Shown here: positions 11,880 to 24,404 of the stretch, piece after piece
How positions within the stretch are numbered: the first letter of the stretch is position 1
Layout of the letters: every line of letters starts with the position of its first letter
Assembly (NCBI GenBank): GCA_018907035.1
Contig: JACCIC010000187.1
Coordinates: 682,001 to 746,000, forward strand
DNA from: Sycobia sp. Sy_11
Lineage: Eukaryota > Arthropoda > Insecta > Hymenoptera > Epichrysomallidae
DNA length: 64,000 bases
Reading direction: 5' to 3'
Program-made: the position numbers and the translations under genes
Notes under the pieces: model-generated
What the model saw: only the letters and a program-made list of their open reading frames with translations
Told to the model about the DNA's origin: nothing
Databases searched by the model: none

Positions 11880-12700
11880 AAAAAATATACGCGCGATCGC
11901 AGTTAAATTTCCCGCGCTAGAAAATCGCGACGGACCGTGCGACGCGCTAGATCGACCTTGGGGCAAAAATCGAGAATTCCCAAAGCGCTAGTAGGTGGCC
12001 AACGGACACGAAGAGCAAGGGGCCGGGAAAACGAAGAAACAAGAGAAACCCACCGATGAAGGAAAACGAGAGAACAGTTGCTTCGTCGCCGTTGCGATTG
12101 ACCCCGGTGAGACGTCGCGGCCGCGCGTCCGGCGCGTTGCGCGCCGAGTAGCGCGCGAGTACCGCTCTCTTTCTCTCTTTCTCTCCTTCCGAGCCCCGGA
12201 CAAGTCCCTCCGGATCTAGCCGCGATGCCGTGCTCAAAAAAAAAAAAAAAAAAAAGTAAATAAAAACGTAGCATTCCCAACGTCGCGGCGCTCGGTTTCC
12301 CCATACGAATTTTATACCCGCACAGGGGGGGGGGGGTGAGGAGGCAGATTCCTTCGCGGAACTCGCGCGACGGCGCGTCCTCCGCACAGCGCTCGGACGC
12401 GCGCCCGCGACCCGACAGTGACTAAGTGGCGCGCTCGCGGAAGAGCCTATACGTACAAGACGACGGACGGCGTCGTGGACAAGGGTGAGGTGCGGCGGCG
12501 AGGGGTGGGGGGAGTACTACTCGTTAAGACGCGCGCAGCGAAGTGCAATCGTCGAGGAAAAAAGGGTCGCGCGCTCGGGCGCGGCTGTAAATTTCGACGA
12601 TTGCGCTTTTTGCCGGTTCTCACGGTGGACGGCCGATGCGAGGAAAATCCCGAGTCGCGATTACTTTTTCACTCTATGCGCGCGTGTCTTTAAAGTTTTA
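11880..12700. other. GC/CpG-rich island, possible first exon
   Basis: GC-rich, with an A20 run at 12236-12255 and a G12 run at 12326. On the + strand, sequence from about 12410 runs to AAGG|GTGAGG near 12485, which would suit a promoter with a 5' exon donor. It is unproven. Confidence 0.3.
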
Positions 12701-12709
12701 AAGTCTGAT

Positions 12710-12765
12710 ATATATATATACATACATACATACATACGTACATACTTACATACTTACATATATGC
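12710..12765. repeat. (AT)n plus (CATA)n tract
   Basis: A short AT run followed by CATA/CTTA tetranucleotide units. Confidence 0.9.
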
Positions 12766-13390
12766 TATTTAGGACTATATTAGTGAAATGTTCAAATGTT
12801 CATTGTAAAGCAGTTGTCTCAGCATTGTGGATCGTAAATACTACTGGACGTCATTGCTGAATAACTACACTGTACAGAATAAGAAAAAATGTCTTAACAA
12901 CGACTTCTCTTGGCAATAGAAGCAGTATCTGATCTGCGCGCACGAGAACGCTACCGATTGAAAACAAACGTAACCGTACAAGAGCTTAATAAGCGTATCT
13001 CGTTCAGAAACATGAATGTCATATCACAATTTTAATATTATATAATATTTTGAATATTGGCATTTTTAATCAACTTTAGGTTAAGAAATACAATAAAATC
13101 TTCAATTAGTTTTAACAGTGCTATTCAAAGTTCTTTGAAACAATATTCTTCGCAGGATGTCATCACAATTTCATTATGCAACTTTTCAACGACAAATTTA
13201 TAAGAAAATTAATATTGATATTAGAAAATCTTCGATAAGTTTCGCAAAATTAATTTTATTAACAATGACAGCTGTTTCGTCGGTTAAATTATTTTCAAAG
13301 TTTTATATAAATTAAATATTTTTGTAGATACAATAATTTTCCATAACGGTGAATCTTAGAAGATAAAAAGGGGTATTGAAGAAGGGAAAC

Positions 13391-13391
<1 letters not shown>

Positions 13392-13428
<37 letters not shown>
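13392..13428. repeat. (AC)n microsatellite
   Basis: About 18 pure units. Confidence 0.97.
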
Positions 13429-13431
<3 letters not shown>

Positions 13432-13969
13432 TATTCAAATAAATAAGTAAAAACATGCGATAGTGTTAAAACGACAACACTTATGATACAGTACTTATAA
13501 TGCAGACAATGCAGAAATTATAAGATCACAATTATCTGGTTTGATATTACACTTAGTGTTAATACTAATTTCGGTTAGTCCTTTTGATTTATGTATATTA
13601 TATTATACGTTCTTCAATACGTTTAGGCTATGAAGCTGCCGGCTTCTCCACGACAAACAGCATCGCAATGGGAATGAAAAAATTGATAAACAGATAACGA
13701 TCAAATTTTTACTTTATCATTTATCATTACCAATTTTAAATTATTCTGATGAACAGCATTGGTGTTAATTCTAAGCTATCTTAAATAATTAAATGTTTTA
13801 AGAAAATTTGAAATTTTACGAATTTCAATAATACTTTTATCTATTTATTGTATACAAATGTCGAATATATTTGTTAGTTCTGCTCTTCACCGCTAGTAGT
13901 GCATATTCTATTTAAGTTGGCTCCTTGGTCTACGTTAAACTATGATAATTGTCATAATAGTTTTACATG

Positions 13970-13971
<2 letters not shown>

Positions 13972-14022
<51 letters not shown>
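13972..14022. repeat. (AT)n microsatellite
   Basis: AT array with one GTAT interruption near its end. Confidence 0.95.
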
Positions 14023-14023
<1 letters not shown>

Positions 14024-14941
14024 TAAAAGTGACATATGTATGGTAATTATTAATAAAACCAATGGTACAAGTAAAAGTTTGCTTCTAGTTTTAATAAAGT
14101 AATTTTTGATAAAAAGTTTCTCTCGTTGTAGGTAAACCAAGTTCAGTTGTGCGAGACCCCCGCTGATTTCATGTAATGTCCAGATATATATATGGTTGAG
14201 CGATTAGGTATAAGTATACCATAATAATCGTAAAAATAATAAATTATACATATTTACATATCTAGATCCACTTGGTCTTATTACGTAAATAAACGCAGAG
14301 TGATCGAGCATTGATTGAGCAAGGCTTGATTGGAATTTCGGATTCGAACATTTTTGAACCTCTTAAATTTTCAACAAGTTCGTACATTTCGAATCATTTG
14401 AGTACTCGAACCTCGCGCGTTCGGATTCGAATAGCTCGAAGGTGCGAACTGTTCGTGTTACTCGAGTCCGTTGACACATGCGGATTTCATATACCGACCT
14501 AGAAGACAGCTATCTTTATTAAAATATTTTAATTGGAGGCACGCGGAGCTGCGGCTCCGAGCAGGTCGCGTAAGTGTTCGAAATATGTGATTTATGCAAT
14601 GATTTCGTGCAACGGGAATATTTTTCAATTTCATCCGCGGCTCAATGGGTTGGTCAGTCGGCCTACTAAACGTATATCATTTCTCTCGCGATACTTTGTT
14701 TTCTCGGCTTTTTCCAAGCGATCGTTAAAAGTTCGTAAACTTCAGCTTCATTGAGGGCAATCGTTGTTAATCACTAATCCTTCGTTCCATTGATAATTAT
14801 TCGCGGTTTTTCGGCGCTGACTGACTTGGAGTTACTTTGCAGACGGTAAATTATTCACCGACAGCCGTTGTAATAAATAATGGGACTGGAAAAAATTAAA
14901 AAAGCTCTATATATATAATTTAATTATTAAGTTTAATGGTA

Positions 14942-15159
14942 TTATATAGAATAATATAATATACTAAAGCGTCGTAGTAAAGCCAGTAAAATAATGAACG
15001 CCGGAGTGTACGCGGAGCTCTTGTAGATTTGACCTCCTATGTACATTGATAAAGTCCCATGGCTTTCGAACCTAGTCGTGTTTTCCGTCAAAGTGCAGAT
15101 TTTCAAAACCTGCGTTTCTCGAGCACGGTACCGAATCTCTACATTGCATAGATCTAATA
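14942..15159 (-). other. Candidate minus-strand exon with open frame
   Basis: A T9 tract plus CTCCAAG ends at 15160 on the minus strand and is followed by about 70 open codons (LDLCNVEIRYRARETQVLKI...) ending at 14942. It is richer in G+C than its surroundings. No protein family was recognised. It could be a 3' coding exon, a non-coding RNA exon, or chance. Confidence 0.22.
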
Positions 15160-15798
15160 CTTGGAGAAAAAAAAATTGAAAGTGTTCAATCACGGCATTG
15201 GACAGTACAAAATCTCTCGAGACATCAATTTGAATTTTGATTTTGCGTTTGTTAAATATCAAAATTAATTATATTAATCTAACAACAACTAAAATTCTAG
15301 TCGTATAAATTACTGCCCTGACTTTTTTTACACATAATTAATAGGAACTCATTTTTTTTTTATTTATCAATTTTTCATATCAAGTGAAACATAATTTTAC
15401 AATAATAACGACAAGTGGTTGGTAATTGAGACACTTAAATGAGAACATTAATTCGTAGTAAATTATGCAGGTGTATACGATCAATTTAAATATATTTTGT
15501 TAATCCATTCGCCAGTAATGTTTCATCAAAATTTCCCGTCGTTTTTCTCTGTCAATGTCTTCTTGTTTATTCGATACAGCCTTAATACACAGCTAAAACT
15601 TAGGCATGAAACAATAACACATTTACAGAACGCTTATTCTTATGAATAATTAGTAAATTATTATAAATTGTCCAATTATTACGACTAATTATAAACTAAA
15701 ATCTTATATTGATAAATAGCGAACGTTAAGTTGAAAATATTAAATATGATTAAATCAGTGGCAGCAGCTATAGTGCACGTTCAATGATTTATTTTCAG

Positions 15799-15828
15799 CG
15801 AGTGGGCGTATTCGTGGTCAACCTAACG
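15799..15828 (+). other. Candidate plus-strand micro-exon, 30 nt
   Basis: The acceptor is GATTTATTTTCAG and the donor is ACG|GTATGT, so both ends look real. Two frames are open: RVGVFVVNLT, or SGRIRGQPN with split ends. The second frame joins in phase to the candidate at 18898-18931. Confidence 0.28.
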
Positions 15829-16079
15829 GTATGTATATATGTATGTATATATACATACTTTTTCGCCGAATATAACACGATCATAATTCAATGCAATTTA
15901 TTGCGGAGAAAAACATAGGACGCGTTTCCATAATAATTGACGGCTCTACAGCCAGGTGAGGAGTCTCCGACTTCTTCGGATATACATATATGCCTGTGTG
16001 TGTGTGCATCTATGGGTATTACCTAAGCCCCCCCAGAGAAAAGTCCTCGTACGCAATATAATATATGGGACGAGAAAAA

Positions 16080-16770
16080 AAGCCAATTGCCCCGCGATGA
16101 CGCGGCACGATGTCCGCCATTATTCGCCCGCAAAGGCGCCATTCGCTTCGCTCCGCGCCCGGGCTCTTGTCGAAACTCGGCGCCGCTCGATCGTTGTCGC
16201 GGCTGTTTTTGTTCGTTACTTTTTGTTTCAGCGTCGTCATCGTCTTGTTTCTTTTTCTAGAATTTCTATCTCTCGCTCTCGGCCCGCTCGATCCGGCGAC
16301 CCGTGCGCCCTCGCTGCCGCGAGCGAGAGCGGCCCGCGCGAAAGACGAAGAATCGCTTAACGAACGCGCGGACCGCGAAATACCGCGGACAGCGTATTTA
16401 TGCGGACGCGCGCGTAAACTCGCCCCCCCCCGCCCCCGCTCGGTACGCGCGCCTCGACACGCCCACGCCCCCTCGACTCCGACGGGAGTTAGCAGGCGCG
16501 CCGCGAGCGAGTACGCCAGCAAGCCTTGGACCGGTCCCGAGCAAAAGCTGCTATTCGCACCTCTGCCTCGAACTCTCGTCCGTTCCTGCGCGACGCTCGT
16601 CGACTGCTCGAGCTTGGGGGGGGGGGGCTTACCGCGATAATGCCGGTATATGCGGAGGTCGTCGGCTCGATTTATTTTATTGATCTCGGCGGGTTCGGCT
16701 GCTTATCGGCGTCGCGGCGCTCTCGCGCGCTGCTACGCGTTCGATGGATTATTTTATTGATCCCGTACTT
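16080..16770. other. GC/CpG-rich island
   Basis: Dense CpG with open frames of up to 176 codons in several frames and a G12 run at 16616-16627. It looks compositional or promoter-like. No exon boundaries were found. A CAG|GTGAGG donor lies just upstream at 15955. Confidence 0.35.
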
Positions 16771-17360
16771 TGAGTAAGTCGCTAGCTGGCGAGTCGAGGC
16801 AAGGACGCCTCGATGGACGTTTTGTTCTTGTGTTTTATCGTATACAGGCGACATCCAAGGGACGGATCAGGATTGGAGTCAATTTGACCGAAAACTATCG
16901 TTTTTTTTTTGTTCAGCTTGTTTTTTGCCTATTCTTCATTTTCCGATCTTGCTTGGCTTTAAAACTGCGAACAGTTATTTTTATAATTAAGTTAGCTTAC
17001 AACTGTGCAAAATTCGATCGATGTGTATAAAAGCACTGATTTTCGAGGCGTTTATTTATACTTTATAGTTTTTTACAGTTTTATATTTTGCCAGAAGATC
17101 AGAATTTTTAGGAAATATAATAATTTTACGAGATAAGATTTTTTCGATAAAAGGTCAGGATCCAATAAAGCTTCTTACCGCAAATCCTTCAGCTGTAAAT
17201 TATCTTTAATTCAGCCTACTCATACAAGAAATAAATTTAATTCCCTTTTCTTACTCCTCGCGTATCTTTCTTATTTCTCGATTCAATCATCCACCATTAT
17301 ACTTTAAATTCATCCTTCGTACAGTTCTTGCATCGAAGATTTACGCGGCTATATATTACA

Positions 17361-17362
<2 letters not shown>

Positions 17363-17410
<48 letters not shown>
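17363..17410. repeat. (AT)n microsatellite
   Basis: About 24 pure units. Confidence 0.97.
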
Positions 17411-17414
<4 letters not shown>

Positions 17415-18897
17415 ATTCTTGCAAACGTATAAATTTTTCGCGCGAATAGTACAAACATTCGAGTATTTATACAGTCGCTTATGGGTGACAGAATGCCATC
17501 GCGGGCACGCATGTTGCTAAAAATACGCCTGCTTCACTCGCAATCGAAACAGCGAAGTGTTTAGATTTATTATATTATTATGATAATATTTAGTGACTTA
17601 CAGCAGCCTTTTAGCCATAGATCATTATTGTAATTCTCGAAATCAGCCGATAACGGCAATGACTCCGTCAGTGGAACGCAATTGAACTGACTTTAATAAA
17701 CGACACGTTGGACGCGTCAACTTGACACCGACATCTACAGTACTATTCTATTCCATACGCGTTGTTAAACATCACGCGGGTAGTGGGGGGGGGGGGGTCG
17801 CAACGCGCAACGAGATCTCTACCTTCCGATGCGAACGTAAAAGCTTCAAAAAAAAAAAAAAAAAAATCCTCGTACAATTTGTAGAAATAATCGATCGAGC
17901 AGGGGTCAAAGGAAAAAAAAGATAAAACGTGTTGTATTTTAAGCGGCGTTGGTATGGTGTAATTTTTCACGAAAATTGTATAATACGTAGCTCGCGACTG
18001 ACTCGCCTTTAAAGTTTCTTTCCTCGCAAATCCATTGCGATAATTCACTCTCAACATGCACAAATTTGTTAAATTATCTTGCGTAAAATCTAATAGCTGA
18101 ATAGGCGCAAAATAATAACTGCGTTATTTTTTAAAATATGCGCCACACTCTTCTCCAGTATACACAATTTACTTGCTCTTAACTGCTCGATTTGATTTTA
18201 GGAAGCGTACGTGTAGAAATTGGTTGGCCTACTGAGAGGACCGGCAGCTAACCGAGGGCGAAACGTACAAACTGTAATACTTTTAATTTATTTAAAAGTC
18301 CGTATAATTGTAACTTATCTTCTTCTTCTTCAAAAAAAAAAAAAAAAATCTCGCATGCTTCTTATAAGGTAAATCTCGTGTTTCGCTCAATCACGTTAGA
18401 GATGTCATGAATGTAGTACATAGGCAAATCTGGAAGTATTCAAGTATCTGAAAAATACATATTTCTCTCGATATAATAATTTATTTATCGAATTGTTCGT
18501 CGTGAAGCAACGAATAATTCTGTGCAACTTTCCGCATAGAAATACCTACGAGGTATTCCCAATTCGGACTAGATTATAATCGGTATTACACTTATGAATC
18601 TTCGCGACGCACGTGTTTCTCGATATTCACGATCTCGAACCGAATGAATTTAACAACTTGTAATTGTAATTTTCATTTGACACACAATTACCAAATAAAT
18701 TGTAATTGATTTAACGGTGATGATGATGATCTAAAGGTGAAGTTCTTTGCGGCAGTGTCGCTTAACATTTGATTTTGGTTAACGAAAAGACAAGTATACG
18801 ATGCATCTATCGCAATCTTAATTCGGTTATAACGTTTTTTATGCTTCATTTTTCACTTATATCGGTCATTTTTGTTTTTTTTTTTTTTTGCTTCCAG

Positions 18898-18931
18898 AAG
18901 ATCCAATAAGCAACTCCGAAATTTTGGCAAC
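18898..18931 (+). other. Candidate plus-strand micro-exon, 34 nt
   Basis: A T15 tract and GCTTCCAG form a very strong acceptor. The donor is GGCAAC|GTAAGC. In the phase set by 15799-15828 it reads (E)DPISNSEILA. A read-through frame on the same strand also stays open to 19142, so splicing is not required to explain openness. Confidence 0.28.
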
Positions 18932-20065
18932 GTAAGCAATATACTTCTGGCCTGCTCGTTATTAATTCGACAGGTCTATAACAATGTCCTGCGATCAATC
19001 CGACCGTATAACAGCCTGCCACTGGCTGATATAGAAATTTACGATATCGTCCTACTTTTGATCTCAGTGATACGTCATATATACGTGTCTACTGTTATTA
19101 GTCATACCTCTGATGCTGACGTTAGATATGTAATTATTCGATGAACTATATACGAAGAAAGCGGACACTATTTATAACCCCACCTAGTTCGAATAGTGTC
19201 TCTTTAATAATCTCTCTTTATCTTCATACATTAAATTAGCTTTATGGAACTCATGTACATTCCGACATTACAGTAATTTGCAGTTCATTGAACAAAAGCA
19301 ATAATTTTTTTTCGAATTCAAATAATCGTCATATTTCTTCCTAACTATATCATAAACTATAAATTCATGAAACAATGATTACACAAATTATAACGATATA
19401 AAGATACCGGGTCGCCCAAAAAAGTTAAGCAATAATATTTTACATGAAGGATTTTAGAGATTATAAGAAATTATTGCATCTTTTATTGTAAAAGATAATA
19501 GTTTGTTCGAAGACGAAATAGGATAAAATTATTGATTATACGAAATTACAATAGCGTACAATCAACAATTCGTGCGATTACAATACAAAGCATTTTCATA
19601 CGTGTCAAATTCATTATTATTTCGCTTTGCTAAGACCACACATTCTATCGGAATACGCTGAAAAGTAGATCGGGCTAGGGTGTAATCAGACGGATGCTTA
19701 TAATACTGCGAGCCAATAGACAACGCGTCGATCCGGACGTGGACCGTCAAACGGACTCGATCGTAAATAATTACTTTTTACGTAGGACAAAGCGCGCCCC
19801 CCCCCCCAAATTTCATTTGATAATTATTCTGTACACTGAAAAGGAAATCTGGTCGTTTAGATATTTAGTTGCCGACTCATCGTGCATCTATTCAATTGAT
19901 ATGGAAATTGTATTTTTTTCTATCAAAAATAACGATCTATGTAGATCGAAGGTCGATTTTGCTTGATTTTATATTTACCTGGCTTGTAAGGAATTACTGA
20001 TTATTATCGACGTATGTATATTTACAAAAAAAATTTACTTAAGTTAATTTTTACTTAAGTCATAA

Positions 20066-20090
20066 TCTTCTTACCTGCAGATATGTGTTT
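20066..20090 (-). promoter_or_regulatory. Weaker recursive-splicing site candidate
   Basis: The minus strand reads ATATCTGCAG followed at once by GTAAGAAG. The splice halves fit, but the preceding tract is purine-rich, so this is the weakest of the three fused sites. It is the only other CAG|GTAAG found, and it is also on the minus strand. Confidence 0.25.
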
Positions 20091-20509
20091 TTGCATTTAA
20101 TTATTTATGATAATAGGAACTTCATTCGACTTGCAATCCACCAACATATTTTCTCGCCAATATCAATAACGACAATTTGAATATATTATTACAGAGTAAA
20201 ACGAATGTAATAGTACGCAACGCTCAATACGAATATACAAAATACTCCGCAAAAATTTCAGATATTTCGCATTAACTCCAATCGATTAGAAACATTCCAC
20301 CGTACGCTTCCGCCACGTTTATTAACGAGAGGAAACGAAACCGAGGCTCGACATTACACGCCTATCGACGAATTTATGCCCCTTTGTTTGCATCGGCTGT
20401 CCGCGCGCGAAAATATAAAACTCTGCAGCCCCGTCAATTTATAAACCTCGAATATATATAGTTTTCTTTGCTTTTTTTTGAAAAATCGTGTAATATAATA
20501 AAAGAGCAT

Positions 20510-20537
20510 CTCCTAACATCTATCCAGATGTTAGGAG
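20510..20537. other. Perfect 12 bp inverted repeat (hairpin)
   Basis: CTCCTAACATCT and its exact reverse complement are separated by four bases (ATCC). It could form a tight hairpin in RNA from either strand. It is too short for a microRNA precursor. Confidence 0.6.
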
Positions 20538-20737
20538 GGAAACAATGGAATTTTCTACGCGGTATTACGGCTCTGTCTTTCACCTGTATATTCCGTGCTT
20601 ACATTATAAAAATATAGAATCGTATCGTAGTAACCCTGATATATATAGTCCCTTATAGAGGAGTATGCACGTTTCTAGGAATGAAGCTTTCGAGCAACGG
20701 AGATGCACAGGTACCAGTTCGAAGTGCAGTCTTGCTT

Positions 20738-20739
<2 letters not shown>

Positions 20740-20793
<54 letters not shown>

Positions 20794-20980
20794 AGAGATA
20801 GAGAGAAAGAGAGAGAGAGAGAGAATGGAGAAAAAAGGGAGAGTGGGAGATACCGGTAGGGTACGTAATACGTAAAAGAGGTTTCGAACGTGTACAGTTT
20901 GCTCGGAGGCAATCATAGCATAGAGACTTTGCTGCTGTTGCCGTTGCTACTTCTGCTACGTCTGGCGAGCGATACTATGC

Positions 20981-21014
<34 letters not shown>

Positions 21015-21176
21015 TTCGCGGGCGCGTCCGGCGGTGGTGCATGAGGAGCACTGTATAACCCTTTTTACTCTCTGTCGCCCTTGCACCCCCCCTCTCTCCC
21101 TCTCTTTCTCTCGATCTTTCCTGGCAGAACTGCAACACGCGGCTTTGATTTAATAGCCAACCGGGCGCTCCAGGGC

Positions 21177-21222
<46 letters not shown>

Positions 21223-21454
21223 AACAAGAGCAATTTTAGATCCAGGGCCCTAGTCCCTTCGCTGTGCTAACTCTCTCTCTCTCTTCTCTCTATCTCTGTC
21301 CCTCACACTTCCTCGCTTGTCCTCTCTATCGTTTCCTCTCCTTCTATTGCGCGATGCACGGTTCTGCACACTGCTTTGTATAAGATGCACTGAAGGGGGA
21401 CGCGAAAAGATAAAGAAAGAGAGGAAGAGCTATAACTCGCGCCGATGTGTGCCT

Positions 21455-21488
<34 letters not shown>

Positions 21489-21790
21489 GATCGCGGGTCC
21501 GCTCGGAGGATGAGCGAGTATATACGGAGGAGTGAGAGAGAGAGAGAGAGAGAGAGATAGAGAGAGGGAGGGAGAGAGAGCCCGAGACAGGCGAGGCATC
21601 AGGCATGCGCCTGCTCGCGCACGCACTCGATGTTACTTCCTATATTTATTATGCCGCGGTAGACGGGACGAGCCAGTGAGCGAGCCAGGCGAAAGAGATA
21701 GTGCGGCAGAGGGGAAGAAAGAGAGAGAGAGAGAGAGAGAGAGTGAGCGAGAGACAGGGAGTAGGGCGGGGAGGGAAGGATAAGTTAGAG
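20740..21790. repeat. Dense (AT)/(AG)/(CT) microsatellite cluster
   Basis: Arrays alternate: (AT)n 20747-20791, (GA)n 20792-20825, (AT)n 20983-21011, (GA)n 21181-21217, (CT)n 21271-21284, (CT)n 21459-21486, (GA)n 21533-21573 and (GA)n 21719-21743. The purine strand switches repeatedly. Sequence between the arrays is also low-complexity. It ends with a possible donor CACT|GTAAGT at 21829. Confidence 0.8.
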
Positions 21791-21879
21791 GACAGGCAGA
21801 GAGTCGCGAAGATACGGGAGTTCGTCACTGTAAGTCAACTCCCGTGCGGTTAGAGGAGGACGGGAAGAGGGATGGGGGC

Positions 21880-24060
21880 TTGATCTTCATATGATTGCAT
21901 TATACGCTGACATAACGAACGAAATGCGAGCTCGCCAGTTGTGCTTTTTTTTCCGTTCTGCGCATTGTGTATAACCTCTGTATCTTGCGCTGGATATCTT
22001 TAAGAAGAAAAGGATCAAAAAGTAAAATTGATTTTTACATTTAATGAAATTTTTGATTGTTATATTATGAAAAGATTGATTAAAATAAATTTCTTAAAAT
22101 GAACAAATTTTGAAACCAGTCGGTATCGATTAAATAAATTTTTCATACATCTGTCCAAGAGATGTTATTTATTTCTTCTATCTTGGAATATTCTTATTAA
22201 CCAGTCAATAATTTAGTTTTCTTATAAATGAAACCTTTAGAATAGGCTCCATTGCTTGAGATATGCAAACGACGATGTTTTACACCGTAAAATTGAAATT
22301 ATCATTATGTGCCGGAGAGAAGTAGATTTATTTCAAATTTATATTTTACTTAATCTAGTCTATAATAACAATTTAAGTTTCAAAGCATTTTATTCGGTGT
22401 CCATATCTTTTCAACTATATGAAAATTGCAATCTAAATTAATGTGAAATAGTTTTATGCGTCGGTCAAGGGGTAATTCACGTAAAGTATACCGAATGTAC
22501 TCTAGATTAACGGTATAGTATTTATTTCATTGTAATGGAAAGAAGATAAAGTAAAGTATCAAATAACATTGAATATCGTTCCTTTGATTCTCGCGTAAAT
22601 ATTGTAAATACCAGTAAAAACATAAATAAAGTAAATACCAAAAAACAGTAACCGAAAAAGACTCCGCTCACGAGTAACTAAAAGAAACCCGCCTTCTGGT
22701 CGCATTTTAATTTTCTGTAAATAATCGCATAAACGCGGCGCCCGCGCGCGCGCATGAAATGAGAGGCGACTCGCCGGAGGAGCCGTGCACGTTTTCGCCC
22801 CAGCTCAATCCTCGGCCGAACGCGCGAATTATCCTCCCTCCGCCGGTAATCTTCGACTCGCTCGTTTCCTTCGATCGCCTCGACCCTCGCTAGATGCTCG
22901 CACGAAGATAAATTGACGAACGCGCGAGCTCGTTGCTGGCTTCGTATTTTTCCAATTTACGGATGTTTTTGCTTAACTTGTGGGGGGGGGGCTGTTTTTT
23001 TTTAAAGTGAAATTCGATAAAAGTGACTTTTCAGCCCATAAGAATGCGATCGTTCATTCATTGTATAACTTTGGCTTTCTTAGTATAGATGCGAAAGCGC
23101 ACTGTCGGCAATGTTGTTGAATATGGTTAAAGTTATTATCGTACACCTCGGACGCGAAGACTCAATTATAAAAATATTATTTAGACTTAAAGTTATAATT
23201 AAAAATAAAGGCTACAATCGAGAATTATCCACTCTGTCTAAAACAAGATTTAGCCATTTAATGATTATTAAGCTACAAAAACAGTTTTTCAAAAAATTTT
23301 TATTAAATTCAAAATTAAATCTATATTATAAACTAATTAATTAAATATAAAGTGTGTGTGAAAATGTGTATAAATAAATGATTCTGTATTACAAAATTAA
23401 AAATATACATTTCTTGTAAAGAGCTGCATAAACAGCATTGGAACGCTTATTGTAAAATATGTCATAATATAAAAATTATTGTGAGAAAAAAGAATGATAA
23501 AAACTATGAAAAATCATTTGAAATAATTCGAAGTTTGCTGAAGAAATTTGGCATCTATCTTAAATAATTTCGTGGCATGCACAATTGTACATAATTTTTC
23601 ATGAATTTTTATTGTTATGCTTGAAAAGAACCTCCTCGTCATTATAATGGCGTTCTTCTAGCCGTTCATCACGAATTTCCGAGGGAATAATTGTGGCTTG
23701 TGGACAACGTAAAGTATAATAGAAAAATGGAAATATTCCATAATGGAAATTTGTTGAACGTGGTGTTCTTTCTTTTTGAAACCAGCAACTATATGAGTCT
23801 GGTTTGTCTTATACTTTGCGCACGCAAACCCGAGCAAGACGCTGGATTTTTTGCAAAACGAGAACCGGCTGACAAATTAAAATCGAAAAATTACGATAAC
23901 GCGCGATTTAAAAAATCTCGCTATAATAACAATGTAATAGCAAAAATTAATCGCACGGCGTGCATCGATCGATACCCCAAATTTTTTTTAATACACTTAC
24001 ACCGCGATTACGGGTTAGAAACGCGATATTTTCCAAGCTTAAGCGATCCGTAACGCTCGA
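21880..24060. other. AT-rich with a small GC patch
   Basis: AT-rich apart from a CpG patch at 22725-22930. A 120-codon open frame at 23691-24053 starts at TTG and is unrecognised. Confidence 0.4.
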
Positions 24061-24359
24061 GCCGCGAGATTTAACCGCGGAGTTATTATGCGCATTCATA
24101 TACAAATAGGAGGAGGGGGGAACTAAAAGAAATTGGAAGCAAAAGGAAGGGGATGACGTTAAAGAATAGGTTGGCTGGCGGTCGACCAGCAGAAATAAGG
24201 CACGGAAGGAAGAAAAAACTGAAGATACGTAGTAGTACTGCCAGCCGCTTGTGAAAGGGGCGGGAGCAAATTGAGCAGGGGAGAGAGAGAGAGAGAGATG
24301 AATTATCTCCGCGAGTAAGGAGCAAATTTCAAATACGTATAGTTGAAAGAAGTACCGAG

Positions 24360-24398
<39 letters not shown>
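24360..24398. repeat. (AT)n microsatellite
   Basis: About 19 pure units. Confidence 0.97.

Positions 24399-24399
<1 letters not shown>

Positions 24400-24404
<5 letters not shown>

Larger units (their letters stand above)
12770..14940. other. AT-rich non-coding
   Basis: AT-rich, with two microsatellites (listed separately). Frames at 14311-14502 and 14533-14754 are short and unrecognised. Confidence 0.45.
16780..20460. other. AT-rich intronic-looking DNA
   Basis: AT-rich. It contains (AT)n at 17363-17410, a G13 run near 17783, A19 at 17848-17866, the candidate micro-exon at 18898, a mariner-TIR-like string at 19406-19426 and the weak fused splice site at 20075. Confidence 0.4.

Noticed and set aside
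14640..14680. D-arm-like sequence resembling a tRNA 5' half
   Set aside because: No T-arm or B box follows within tRNA length.
15945..15962. CAG|GTGAGG donor
   Set aside because: No convincing upstream acceptor or open frame ties it to an exon.
16019..16683. Open frames of 134-176 codons
   Set aside because: Arg/Ala/Ser-rich translations of CpG-rich DNA in several frames at once; no motif and no splice borders.
17160..17215. 14 nt minus-strand exon between TTTACAG and GCG|GTAAGA
   Set aside because: Too short, with no pyrimidine tract; likely chance.
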